From assembly GCA_943789355.1 (NCBI GenBank), contig CALSTU010000004.1:496001-560000 (forward strand): 64,000 nt of DNA. The letters run 5' to 3'. The position numbers and the translations under genes were made by a program. The notes under the pieces were generated by a model. It had not been told where the DNA came from and made no database searches. It saw only the letters and a list, made by a program, of their open reading frames with translations. The DNA comes from UBA7430 sp002478765. GTDB lineage: Bacteria > Bacteroidota > Bacteroidia > Flavobacteriales > UBA7430. Of this stretch, positions 1-7,093 are shown piece by piece; within the stretch, counting starts at the first letter, position 1, and every line of letters starts with the position of its first letter.

Positions 1-347
1 TCAAGAATGGTGTCCTTGCTATTAAGAGGCACCAGTAGTCCTCCTGCACCTTCAATGATGAGGTGGTTGTTTGTTTTAGGTGCCTTTATTAATGAGAGGT
101 CAATTTCAATACCGTCTCGTTCCGCTGCTGCATGTGGAGACATGGGCTGGTTTAAGCGATATGATTCAGGGTGAAATACGGATGTATTGTTGTCGACTAA
201 GCCCTTTACCGTTAGTTGGTCGCTGTTGTTTAGCTCTCCTGCTTGAACCGGTTTCCAGTAGTCTGCAGCTAAAGCCTGTGTAAGAATTGCTGAAGCAACT
301 GTTTTTCCAACTTCAGTACCAATGCCTGTTACAAAATATCGCTTCAT
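1..347 (-). CDS. bioD: Dethiobiotin synthetase, 3' end cut by window edge
   Basis: ATP-dependent dethiobiotin synthetase, the penultimate step of biotin synthesis, which closes the ureido ring on diaminopelargonate. The visible N-terminal 115 residues begin MKRYFVTGIGTEVGKTVAS: the P-loop GTEVGKT at residues 9-15 is the family hallmark, followed by KPVQAG and the IIEGAGG segment. The start ATG overlaps the bioF stop in an ATGA, so the two genes are translationally coupled in the order bioF-bioD. The C-terminal half lies beyond base 1 of the window. The biotin assignment is firm from both the motifs and the neighbour. Confidence 0.93.
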   Translation of the reverse strand, partial: MKRYFVTGIGTEVGKTVASAILTQALAADYWKPVQAGELNNSDQLTVKGLVDNNTSVFHPESYRLNQPMSPHAAAERDGIEIDLSLIKAPKTNNHLIIEGAGGLLVPLNSKDTIL

Positions 348-1450
348 GGTATTAATTTTTCTAAGCACTTCACACATGTTTTTATTTCTTCCTCCGTATT
401 GAAACTGTGGATGCATATTCGAATTCTTTCAGCCTCTTGTTGAACGGTAGGGTGGAGTATAGCTCTAATGTCCAAACGTTTATTTTGTAATTCGGTTTCA
501 ACTCTTCTTACGTTTTCATTACCCGGGACTAAAATACATTGAATAGGACTTGAGCTCGGGATTAATTTCGCTTTTAGCTTTTTTGAAAGTAAAGATTGAA
601 ACAAACGGATGTTGTGATGAAGTTTATTTATGACTTCGTCTGCATCAATGAGTCTTTCATAGGCACATTCAATGGTATTTAAGTTGTGTTCTGAGAGCGC
701 TGTGGTGTAGATGAAAGAACGTGCAAAGTTGATTAAATATGTTCGAAACTCATTGGAGCCAAGAACAATGGCTCCATGAGAGCCCATCGCTTTCCCAAAA
801 GTGTGAATCCGAGCAAAGATCCTTGATTCGACCCCAAGAGTTTGCGCCAATCCTAATCCATGTTTTCCGACGACACCTGTCGCATGAGCTTCGTCAAGAA
901 TAACACTCGCTTCGAACTTCTCACACAATTCAATAATTTTTTTCAAGGGAGCTTCATCTCCATCCATAGAGTAAACAGATTCAATGGCCACTAAGACATG
1001 TCCTTCGGCTCTTTGGAGTTTCTTTTCTAAAGAAGAAACATCGTTGTGTTGAAAAGAAAAAGATCGAGCGTTAGAGAGGCGAATGCCATCCCTTATGCTG
1101 GCATGGATGTATTGATCGTAAATAATGGTATCACCTTTGTCTGCGATACAAGAAAACAGCCCAATATTTGCATCATAACCAGAATTGAAAATTAAGCCAG
1201 CTTCCGCATGGTGTAATTTGGCAATTTTTTGTTCTAAAATTTCAAATTGAGATGAGTTGCCGCTGATTAAACGGGAACCGGTAGCTCCATGATGAGCCAA
1301 CTTGTTTACAGAGGGTATTTTTGCAAAACCCAAATAGTCATTCGAACAAAAGTCAATTAAGTCATTGTTTACCTTCAGAGATCGCAAACTGTTTTGCTCC
1401 TCACGAAGAGATAACTTTTTTAGGATTTTATCTTTTATGTTGCGTTTCAT
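344..1450 (-). CDS. bioF: 8-amino-7-oxononanoate synthase
   Basis: PLP-dependent alpha-oxoamine synthase that condenses pimeloyl-ACP (or CoA) with alanine to give 8-amino-7-oxononanoate in biotin synthesis. At 368 aa it is slightly shorter than the usual ~385. The PLP-binding lysine is K220 in HTFGKAMGSHGA; the cofactor-binding SVYSMDGD and LDEAHATG motifs are also present. KBL and glycine acyltransferases are relatives, but adjacency to bioD makes BioF the best call. A TATCTTTG box lies only 7 nt upstream of the ATG, so the mRNA leader should be very short. The atpC terminator lies immediately upstream, so bioF has its own promoter. Confidence 0.94.
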   Translation of the reverse strand: MKRNIKDKILKKLSLREEQNSLRSLKVNNDLIDFCSNDYLGFAKIPSVNKLAHHGATGSRLISGNSSQFEILEQKIAKLHHAEAGLIFNSGYDANIGLFSCIADKGDTIIYDQYIHASIRDGIRLSNARSFSFQHNDVSSLEKKLQRAEGHVLVAIESVYSMDGDEAPLKKIIELCEKFEASVILDEAHATGVVGKHGLGLAQTLGVESRIFARIHTFGKAMGSHGAIVLGSNEFRTYLINFARSFIYTTALSEHNLNTIECAYERLIDADEVINKLHHNIRLFQSLLSKKLKAKLIPSSSPIQCILVPGNENVRRVETELQNKRLDIRAILHPTVQQEAERIRICIHSFNTEEEIKTCVKCLEKLIP

Positions 1451-1457
1451 GATGTTG

Positions 1458-1465
1458 CAAAGATA
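1458..1465 (-). promoter_or_regulatory. -7 box of the bioF promoter
   Basis: TATCTTTG on the minus strand matches the Bacteroidota TAnnTTTG -7 consensus, 7 nt from the bioF ATG. The matching -33 region overlaps the upstream terminator hairpin; no clear TTG is seen there. The predicted leader is nearly absent. Confidence 0.6.
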
Positions 1466-1480
1466 GAAATCTTGTAGATA

Positions 1481-1512
1481 AAAAAAGGGGCTTGAAGAAG
1501 CCCCTTTTTTTT
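1481..1512. terminator. Rho-independent terminator of atpDC
   Basis: A GGGGCTT/AAGCCCC stem with a GAAG loop is flanked by an A-run on the left and a T-run on the right, so it can act on both strands. It sits 20 nt past the atpC stop, before bioF. Confidence 0.88.
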
Positions 1513-1531
1513 GTGATTACATCCAAATGAT

Positions 1532-1768
1532 TTAGTCAGCCAGAACGATGATTTTGTTGTTTTGCATTTCGACAACGCCTCCTTGTATTTCAAAAGACTC
1601 TGTTTTACCCTGGTCCAATGCTATTGAAATTTCACCAGTTGTTAAAGTTGAAATGATAGGAGCGTGATTGTTTAAAATCTCAAAGCCGCCATCTGTGCCA
1701 GGTAGCTTGATGGATTTAACTTCACCTTCAAATAATTTCGCGTCGGGAGTGATAATTTCTACAACCAT
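1532..1768 (-). CDS. atpC: F1 ATP synthase epsilon subunit, short form
   Basis: Epsilon subunit of the F1 rotor stalk, linking gamma to the c-ring. The 78 residues cover only the N-terminal beta-sandwich (VVEIITPDAKLFEGEVKSI, then GTDGGFEILNNHAPIISTL), about half the ~135 aa of E. coli epsilon. The C-terminal two-helix inhibitory domain is absent, which is usual in Bacteroidota. It lies 10 nt downstream of atpD in one operon closed by a strong terminator. No alpha, gamma or F0 genes are nearby, so the ATP synthase genes are split over at least two loci. Confidence 0.95.
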   Translation of the reverse strand: MVVEIITPDAKLFEGEVKSIKLPGTDGGFEILNNHAPIISTLTTGEISIALDQGKTESFEIQGGVVEMQNNKIIVLAD

Positions 1769-1778
1769 TTTAATTTAT

Positions 1779-3290
1779 TTATGCTTTAGCTTCAGCTAAG
1801 AGTTTATTCCCTTTTTCAATCGCCTCTTCAATCGATCCAACAAGGTTGAAGGCTGCTTCTGGCAAGTGGTCTAATTCACCGTCAAGAATCATTTTAAAAC
1901 CTTTAATAGTATCTTCAATGCTTACATAAACACCTTTTAGTCCTGTAAACTGTTCTGCTACATGGAAAGGTTGTGATAAGAAACGTTGAACACGACGAGC
2001 GCGGTGAACGGCTTGTTTGTCCTCTTCAGACAATTCATCCAATCCTAAGATGGCGATAATATCTTGAAGTTCTTTGTAACGTTGAAGAATCTCTTTTACG
2101 TCTTGAGCACATCCATAATGTTCATCACCCAAAACTTCTGGGCTAAGAATACGTGAAGTAGAATCTAATGGGTCTACCGCCGGGTAAATTCCCAATTCTG
2201 CAATTTTACGAGACAATACGGTTGTTGCATCCAAGTGGGCGAATGTAGTCGCTGGAGCAGGGTCAGTAAGGTCATCGGCAGGAACATAAACCGCTTGAAC
2301 AGAAGTAATAGATCCGTTTTTAGTTGATGTAATACGTTCTTGCATGGCTCCCATTTCTGTAGCAAGGGTAGGTTGGTATCCTACGGCAGATGGCATACGA
2401 CCCAATAAGGCAGATACCTCAGAACCCGCTTGTGTGAAACGGAAAATGTTATCAATAAAGAATAAGATGTCACGTCCAGCACCATCACCTTCACCATCAC
2501 GATAATATTCGGCTAGTGTCAAACCTGAAAGTGCGACACGAGCACGTGCTCCTGGAGATTCATTCATCTGCCCAAAAACCAAAGTAGCTTGTGAGTTAAT
2601 CATCTCTTTAGGATCTACTTTTGTAAGATCCCAACCACCTTTTTCCATGTCTTCTTCAAACTCTTTACCGTATTTGATTACGCCAGATTCGATCATCTCA
2701 CGTAGAAGGTCATTTCCTTCACGAGTACGCTCACCTACTCCGGCAAATACCGAAATACCATCATGGCCTTTGGCAATGTTGTTGATCAACTCCATAATCA
2801 GTACTGTTTTACCTACACCGGCACCACCGAAAAGACCAATTTTACCACCTTTGGAGTAAGGCTCAACGAGGTCAATTACTTTAATTCCTGTGAATAAAAC
2901 TTCTGAGGAAGTAGATAAGTCTTCAAATCTTGGAGCTTCGCGGTGTATAGGATAACCACCTTCTTTGCTCAGTTCACCGATCCCATCAATGGCATCTCCA
3001 ACAACGTTAAACAATCTACCTTTAATTTCCTCACCAATAGGCATCAGGATAGGAGCTCCGGTTGAAACAGCTTCATTCCCTCTACTTAAACCATCTGTTG
3101 AATCCATGGAAATAGCACGAACAGTGTCTTCTCCAATGTGTTGTTGGCATTCAAGAATGATTTTCTTACCATTGTCTTTTGTAATTTCAAGAGCATCAAA
3201 GATGTCCGGTAGGCTGCCTTTGCTGCTGTCGAATTTAACGTCGACTACAGGGCCGATAATTTGAACGATTTTTCCGATATTTTTTGACAT
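1779..3290 (-). CDS. atpD: F1 ATP synthase beta subunit
   Basis: Catalytic beta subunit of F1F0 ATP synthase, 503 aa, the normal family length for this phylum. The P-loop GGAGVGKT is at residues 155-162; the GERTREGNDL segment and the DELSEED torque loop near the C-terminus are intact. It is the first gene of an atpD-atpC operon. A TAAATTTG -7 box lies about 46 nt upstream of the ATG, giving a leader of roughly 40 nt. Confidence 0.99.
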   Translation of the reverse strand: MSKNIGKIVQIIGPVVDVKFDSSKGSLPDIFDALEITKDNGKKIILECQQHIGEDTVRAISMDSTDGLSRGNEAVSTGAPILMPIGEEIKGRLFNVVGDAIDGIGELSKEGGYPIHREAPRFEDLSTSSEVLFTGIKVIDLVEPYSKGGKIGLFGGAGVGKTVLIMELINNIAKGHDGISVFAGVGERTREGNDLLREMIESGVIKYGKEFEEDMEKGGWDLTKVDPKEMINSQATLVFGQMNESPGARARVALSGLTLAEYYRDGEGDGAGRDILFFIDNIFRFTQAGSEVSALLGRMPSAVGYQPTLATEMGAMQERITSTKNGSITSVQAVYVPADDLTDPAPATTFAHLDATTVLSRKIAELGIYPAVDPLDSTSRILSPEVLGDEHYGCAQDVKEILQRYKELQDIIAILGLDELSEEDKQAVHRARRVQRFLSQPFHVAEQFTGLKGVYVSIEDTIKGFKMILDGELDHLPEAAFNLVGSIEEAIEKGNKLLAEAKA

Positions 3291-3336
3291 CGTAAAATAT
3301 ATTTTGTTGAATAATAGATATTCCTTGTTTCGGGCG

Positions 3337-3344
3337 CAAATTTA
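3337..3344 (-). promoter_or_regulatory. -7 box of the atpDC promoter
   Basis: TAAATTTG on the minus strand fits the TAnnTTTG consensus, upstream of atpD. No perfect -33 TTG is seen at the expected distance. Confidence 0.55.
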
Positions 3345-3391
3345 TCGAATTTTATTTAATTAGATATTAGTCTTCCCTTTTTTTATTTTAC

Positions 3392-3399
3392 TAATTTTG
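3392..3399 (+). promoter_or_regulatory. -7 box of the ribF promoter
   Basis: TAATTTTG matches TAnnTTTG and diverges from the atpD promoter. The predicted transcription start is near 3405. Confidence 0.45.
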
Positions 3400-3466
3400 G
3401 TATCGCCATTAGACCTTGTTGTCAATGTTTTTAGTTACTGAGAATAAAATCGTTAGATTTCTGTCT

Positions 3467-4381
3467 GTGAAAATATATCATTCTATTGAATCGTTTGAAA
3501 AAGTAAAGAATGCCGTGGTTACTACTGGGACTTTTGATGGGGTTCATCTGGGGCATTTAAAAATCATTAATCGTCTGCGCAAAATAGCTAAGGCAATAGA
3601 TGGTGAGACGGTATTGTTAACTTTTTCTCCACACCCCAGAATTGTTTTGTTTTCTGATAACAGTCTCAAACTCATTTTGACTAAAAGTGAAAAAATTGAT
3701 CTTTTGAGGAAGGCTGGTATTGACCATTTGATCATACACCCCTTTTCGAGAGAATTTTCGAGGTTATCCTCTGTTGAGTTTGTTCGAGATATATTGGTTA
3801 ATAAACTGGCTACAAGTAGATTGGTGATTGGGTACGATCATCATTTTGGTAGAAATCGGGAAGGGAGTTTTGAACATCTAAGAGAATTCGGTCCCTTGTA
3901 CGGCTTTCAAGTAGAAGAAATATCGGCACAAGATGTTGAAGAGGTCTCTGTAAGTTCAACAAAGATTCGTAAGGCGCTAGAATCTGGGGATGTTAAAACA
4001 GCTCGTGCTTATCTTACTCATGATTTTTGCTTGTCTGGAATTGTCGTGAAGGGAAATCATTTGGGTCATAAAATTGGATTTCCGACGGCAAACATTAAAG
4101 TGATGGACTCGCACAAACTTATTCCAGCAAATGGGGTTTATGCGGTGCGAGTTTTGGTCAGAGGAAAAGAGTATAAAGGGATGTTGAATATTGGGATTCG
4201 CCCGACAATAGATGATTCAGACAAAACCATTGAAGTGCACATTATCGACTTTGACGAAGAGATTTATGGGGAAGACGTACGTGTTTTTTTTATTGAGTGG
4301 GTTCGAGAAGAACAAAAATTTGATAGCTTGGAAGCGCTCAAGAATCAGCTTATTCAAGATAAAATTGAGGTTTTGAAATAA
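3467..4381 (+). CDS. ribF: Bifunctional riboflavin kinase / FAD synthetase
   Basis: Converts riboflavin to FMN and FMN to FAD. The N-terminal nucleotidyltransferase (FAD synthetase) domain carries TGTFDGVHLGHLKII with the GVHLGH nucleotide-binding motif at about residues 25-30, and SSTKIRKAL. The C-terminal kinase domain starts near residue 180 with GNHLGHKIGFPTANI. I chose the GTG at 3467 because it gives the start MKIYHSIESF that I would expect for this family; an in-frame ATG at 3416 would add 17 residues. The gene is monocistronic, between atpD (divergent) and a convergent phosphopantetheinyl transferase. Confidence 0.94.
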   Translation: MKIYHSIESFEKVKNAVVTTGTFDGVHLGHLKIINRLRKIAKAIDGETVLLTFSPHPRIVLFSDNSLKLILTKSEKIDLLRKAGIDHLIIHPFSREFSRLSSVEFVRDILVNKLATSRLVIGYDHHFGRNREGSFEHLREFGPLYGFQVEEISAQDVEEVSVSSTKIRKALESGDVKTARAYLTHDFCLSGIVVKGNHLGHKIGFPTANIKVMDSHKLIPANGVYAVRVLVRGKEYKGMLNIGIRPTIDDSDKTIEVHIIDFDEEIYGEDVRVFFIEWVREEQKFDSLEALKNQLIQDKIEVLK

Positions 4382-4410
4382 GGTGTACTTCTCGACAAAC
4401 ATGTATACGG

Positions 4411-5010
4411 TTAATGCGTAACAAGGGTTACAATCAGGTTTTCTATGTTTTCAAATTCGACATTAAAAACGGTATCTATGTAAGACGCTTTCAAGGGTTC
4501 CATTTTATCAACCCGAATGTCTTTTTTGTAATCAAGTTTTGGGTTTCCAGTATACTTTAAAATGGACTCTTTAGTTCCCCATAGTTTACATGCCAAGTCC
4601 AGAGAAGGATTACATTGAAACTTATCGTATTCTTTTGTTGAAAGAATTCGAGGTAAAACAGTAAGCAATTTTTCTGATGGCATTTCAATATCTATTCCCA
4701 ATCGCTGATCTCCTAGGGCAATGGCAATGAAGTTTTTACTGTGTGAAATAGAGATGTGTTTGTTCCCTTGAATGTAGGGTTGTCCGCTATCTAAATGTTG
4801 CAGTGTTGTTTCATTTCCGAAGATCGATTTTACAGCGCTTCGCGTGGCAATAAATTCTATTTTTCTTTTTTCGCTTTTGATCTTTGCAAGTGCCAGAAGT
4901 TCTTCTTCTCTGAGGAGTGTTTTTTTTAGAAGAATATCGTAAGTAGAGACTACTTTCCAAACATAAATTTGGCTACTGTTTGCGGTTCTTTTGTGAAATA
5001 TTTGTTTCAT
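4411..5010 (-). CDS. 4'-phosphopantetheinyl transferase superfamily protein
   Basis: Transfers phosphopantetheine from CoA to a carrier protein serine. It has the Sfp/AcpT signature: GIDIE near residue 105 (Mg2+-binding Asp and Glu) and WGTKESILKY near residues 144-153. The 199 aa are nearer the Sfp class (~220 aa) than AcpS (~125 aa). The ATG at 5010 is preferred over an upstream in-frame ATG at 5031 because a TATCTTTA box at 5019-5026 lies between them. No polyketide, peptide-synthase or other carrier-protein gene is in the window, so the target is unknown; it may modify the fatty-acid ACP. Confidence 0.85.
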   Translation of the reverse strand: MKQIFHKRTANSSQIYVWKVVSTYDILLKKTLLREEELLALAKIKSEKRKIEFIATRSAVKSIFGNETTLQHLDSGQPYIQGNKHISISHSKNFIAIALGDQRLGIDIEMPSEKLLTVLPRILSTKEYDKFQCNPSLDLACKLWGTKESILKYTGNPKLDYKKDIRVDKMEPLKASYIDTVFNVEFENIENLIVTLVTH

Positions 5011-5018
5011 CGTTGATG

Positions 5019-5026
5019 TAAAGATA
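5019..5026 (-). promoter_or_regulatory. Probable -7 box of the phosphopantetheinyl transferase gene
   Basis: TATCTTTA on the minus strand is one mismatch from TAnnTTTG and 8 nt from the preferred ATG. It helps to decide that start. Confidence 0.4.
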
Positions 5027-5064
5027 TGCATCTTCGGTGAAATATTTTCGACTAAATTTTGTTG

Positions 5065-5072
5065 TATCTTTG
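5065..5072 (+). promoter_or_regulatory. -7 box of the ahcY promoter
   Basis: TATCTTTG matches TAnnTTTG, 20 nt before the ahcY ATG, and diverges from the phosphopantetheinyl transferase promoter. Confidence 0.6.
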
Positions 5073-5092
5073 CAATCTAAATTAGTTTTAAA

Positions 5093-6409
5093 ATGGGTAC
5101 TACAATTATGAAAAGTGTTCAATACAAGGTTAAGGATATAAACTTAGCCGAATGGGGAAGAAAAGAAATACGTTTGGCTGAAGCAGAAATGCCAGGTTTG
5201 ATGTCAATTCGAGAAGAGTATGCTGCCGATCAACCGCTCAAGGGTGCTCGTATTGCAGGTTGCTTACACATGACCATCCAAACAGCCGTTTTGATTGAAA
5301 CCTTAACGGCCTTGGGTGCTGAGGTTCAATGGTCATCGTGTAATATTTTTTCGACTCAGGATCATGCTGCTGCGGCTATCGCTGCGACGGGTGTTCCGGT
5401 ATATGCGTGGAAGGGAATGAATGATGAGGAGTTTGATTGGTGTATCGAACAGACCTTGTTCTTCGGTGAAGATCAAAAGCCTTTAAACTTGATTCTAGAC
5501 GATGGTGGCGATTTAACAAATATGGTTTTTGATCAATTTCCAGAATTGGCCAAAGAAATCAAAGGTTTGTCAGAAGAAACGACAACAGGTGTTCATCGTT
5601 TGTATGAACGTCAAAAAAATGGAACGCTTCATGTGCCTGCCATCAATGTGAATGATTCGGTTACGAAGTCTAAATTTGATAATAAATATGGTTGTCGTGA
5701 ATCTTTAGTTGATGGAATACGTCGTGCTACAGATGTCATGATTGCAGGTAAAGTTGCAGTAGTAGCCGGATATGGTGATGTAGGTAAGGGTTCAGCTCAG
5801 TCTTTACAAGCCGCAGGTGCTCGTGTTATCGTTACAGAAATAGATCCTATTTGCGCGCTACAAGCAGCGATGGAAGGATTTGAGGTCAAGAAGATGGACG
5901 ATGCCGTCGGTGAAGCTGATATTGTTGTAACCACCACCGGGAACAAAGATATTATTGTAGGGCGTCACTTTGAAGCGATGAAAGATAAAGCCATCGTTTG
6001 TAATATTGGACACTTTGATAACGAGATCGATGTAGCTTGGCTAAACAATAACCATGGTTCTTCAAAAGTCGAAATCAAACCTCAAGTAGATCAATACACA
6101 CTTGGAGGTAAGGACATCATTTTATTGGCCGAAGGTCGTTTGGTCAATTTAGGTTGTGCTACAGGGCATCCATCTTTTGTGATGTCAAATTCTTTTGCCA
6201 ATCAAACATTAGCTCAATTGGAGTTGTGGTTAGATTCCGATAAGTATGAGAATAAAGTTTACACTTTACCAAAGCATTTGGATGAGAAAGTGGCAAGACT
6301 TCACCTCGCGAAACTAGGTGTAGTACTTGATGAATTGAGTAAGGATCAGGCTGATTATATCAGCGTTTCGGTCGAAGGACCTTACAAACCAGAGTATTAC
6401 AGATACTAA
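5093..6409 (+). CDS. ahcY: Adenosylhomocysteinase
   Basis: NAD-dependent hydrolysis of S-adenosylhomocysteine to adenosine and homocysteine, which recycles the product of SAM-dependent methylation. The 438 aa span the full family length. The NAD-binding GYGDVGKG is at residues 226-233; SSCNIFSTQDHAAAAIA and the C-terminal KPEYYRY end are characteristic. An alternative ATG at 5108 would remove five residues. A strong terminator follows directly, so the gene is monocistronic. Confidence 0.98.
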   Translation: MGTTIMKSVQYKVKDINLAEWGRKEIRLAEAEMPGLMSIREEYAADQPLKGARIAGCLHMTIQTAVLIETLTALGAEVQWSSCNIFSTQDHAAAAIAATGVPVYAWKGMNDEEFDWCIEQTLFFGEDQKPLNLILDDGGDLTNMVFDQFPELAKEIKGLSEETTTGVHRLYERQKNGTLHVPAINVNDSVTKSKFDNKYGCRESLVDGIRRATDVMIAGKVAVVAGYGDVGKGSAQSLQAAGARVIVTEIDPICALQAAMEGFEVKKMDDAVGEADIVVTTTGNKDIIVGRHFEAMKDKAIVCNIGHFDNEIDVAWLNNNHGSSKVEIKPQVDQYTLGGKDIILLAEGRLVNLGCATGHPSFVMSNSFANQTLAQLELWLDSDKYENKVYTLPKHLDEKVARLHLAKLGVVLDELSKDQADYISVSVEGPYKPEYYRY

Positions 6410-6411
6410 AC

Positions 6412-6438
6412 AAAAAAGCGCCGAAAGGCGCTTTTTTT
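6412..6438 (+). terminator. Rho-independent terminator of ahcY
   Basis: An AAAAAAGCGCC stem, GAAA tetraloop, then GGCGC followed by seven T, two bases past the ahcY stop. The A-run on the left could also serve the opposite strand, after the lipoprotein gene. Confidence 0.9.
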
Positions 6439-6461
6439 ATGTCAATAAGTTGAGTTATCAA

Positions 6462-6878
6462 TCAGTTAAGTATTCGAAGTTTAATGCCGTCGAATTGTGT
6501 TCTATATCTATGCAGCGCTTGTCTTGCGGGCCCTTGAGTTATGTTCCCGTCAAAAATGAAATACTCAGATGCGCAGCAATTGCATGCGAGTTTGTTAGGA
6601 TTCTTTTCATCGATGTAAACCTGTTCGCAGTTATTTAGTGGGTCATTGGTACAAGCTCTGTCATAGGCAATGTAGTTGTCGAAATAATCGTGAAATAGTA
6701 AGATTCCATTAACACCTCCTTCAATATAAGTAGATCCTCCAGGAAAATGAAGCCCGCTGTATTGTGCGTTGTTTGGGTAAATGTAATAATTGACTTGTGC
6801 ATAGGGAAATTCGTAAGAATCTTTATGGCAAGAAAATAAAGCGGTTGACCAAATAAGTATCGTGAGTAATGCTCTCAT
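6462..6878 (-). CDS. Rieske-fold-like lipoprotein with altered cluster ligands
   Basis: Predicted lipoprotein of 138 aa: the start MRALLTILIWSTALFSC has a hydrophobic stretch and an FSC lipobox at C17. An in-frame ATG at 6902 would extend the N-region by eight residues. The body resembles a Rieske [2Fe-2S] domain: a YIAYDRACTND segment, then CNCCASEYFIFDG and GPARQALHRY, which parallels the Rieske GPA-x-PL-x-Y end. Classical Rieske boxes are C-x-H and C-x2-H; here the positions read CTND and CNCC, so both histidines are missing. I infer a Rieske-like fold that may bind no cluster, or another metal. It diverges from the TonB-dependent receptor operon. Confidence 0.6.
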   Translation of the reverse strand: MRALLTILIWSTALFSCHKDSYEFPYAQVNYYIYPNNAQYSGLHFPGGSTYIEGGVNGILLFHDYFDNYIAYDRACTNDPLNNCEQVYIDEKNPNKLACNCCASEYFIFDGNITQGPARQALHRYRTQFDGIKLRILN

Positions 6879-6922
6879 AAATCCTCGATTTTGAAGTTCC
6901 AAATTAACATTTTTAATTACTC

Positions 6923-6957
6923 ATCTCACATTATTTCGACACCATTATTTCTGAGAT
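6923..6957. repeat. Inverted repeat ATCTCA-N23-TGAGAT
   Basis: ATCTCA (6923-6928) and TGAGAT (6952-6957) lie upstream of the possible sigma-54 promoter of the receptor operon. It could be an activator-binding half-site pair, but a 6-bp repeat this far apart may be chance. Confidence 0.25.
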
Positions 6958-6982
6958 TCAAGGTTTTACTTATATTTACTTG

Positions 6983-7000
6983 TTGGCACGAAAGTTGGTA
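6983..7000 (+). promoter_or_regulatory. Possible sigma-54 promoter of the receptor operon
   Basis: TTGGCACG, four bases, then TTGGT matches the RpoN consensus YTGGCACG-N4-TTGCW with exact 12-bp spacing between the -24 GG and the -12 element. The single key mismatch is GG for GC at -12. The leader would be about 85 nt to the ATG at 7094. No TAnnTTTG box is seen nearby. Confidence 0.45.
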
Positions 7001-7093
7001 TAAACACTGGGAAAGAGAGTCCTTAAAGATTTTATAATTCATTCAATTGTATATTTTAGAGCGTAAAGCTGTAAGCGAACAAAATTAAAATTT

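Noticed and set aside
4381..4411. Possible hairpin GTGTAC...GTATAC between ribF and the phosphopantetheinyl transferase
   Set aside because: Stem is imperfect and has no T-run on either strand.
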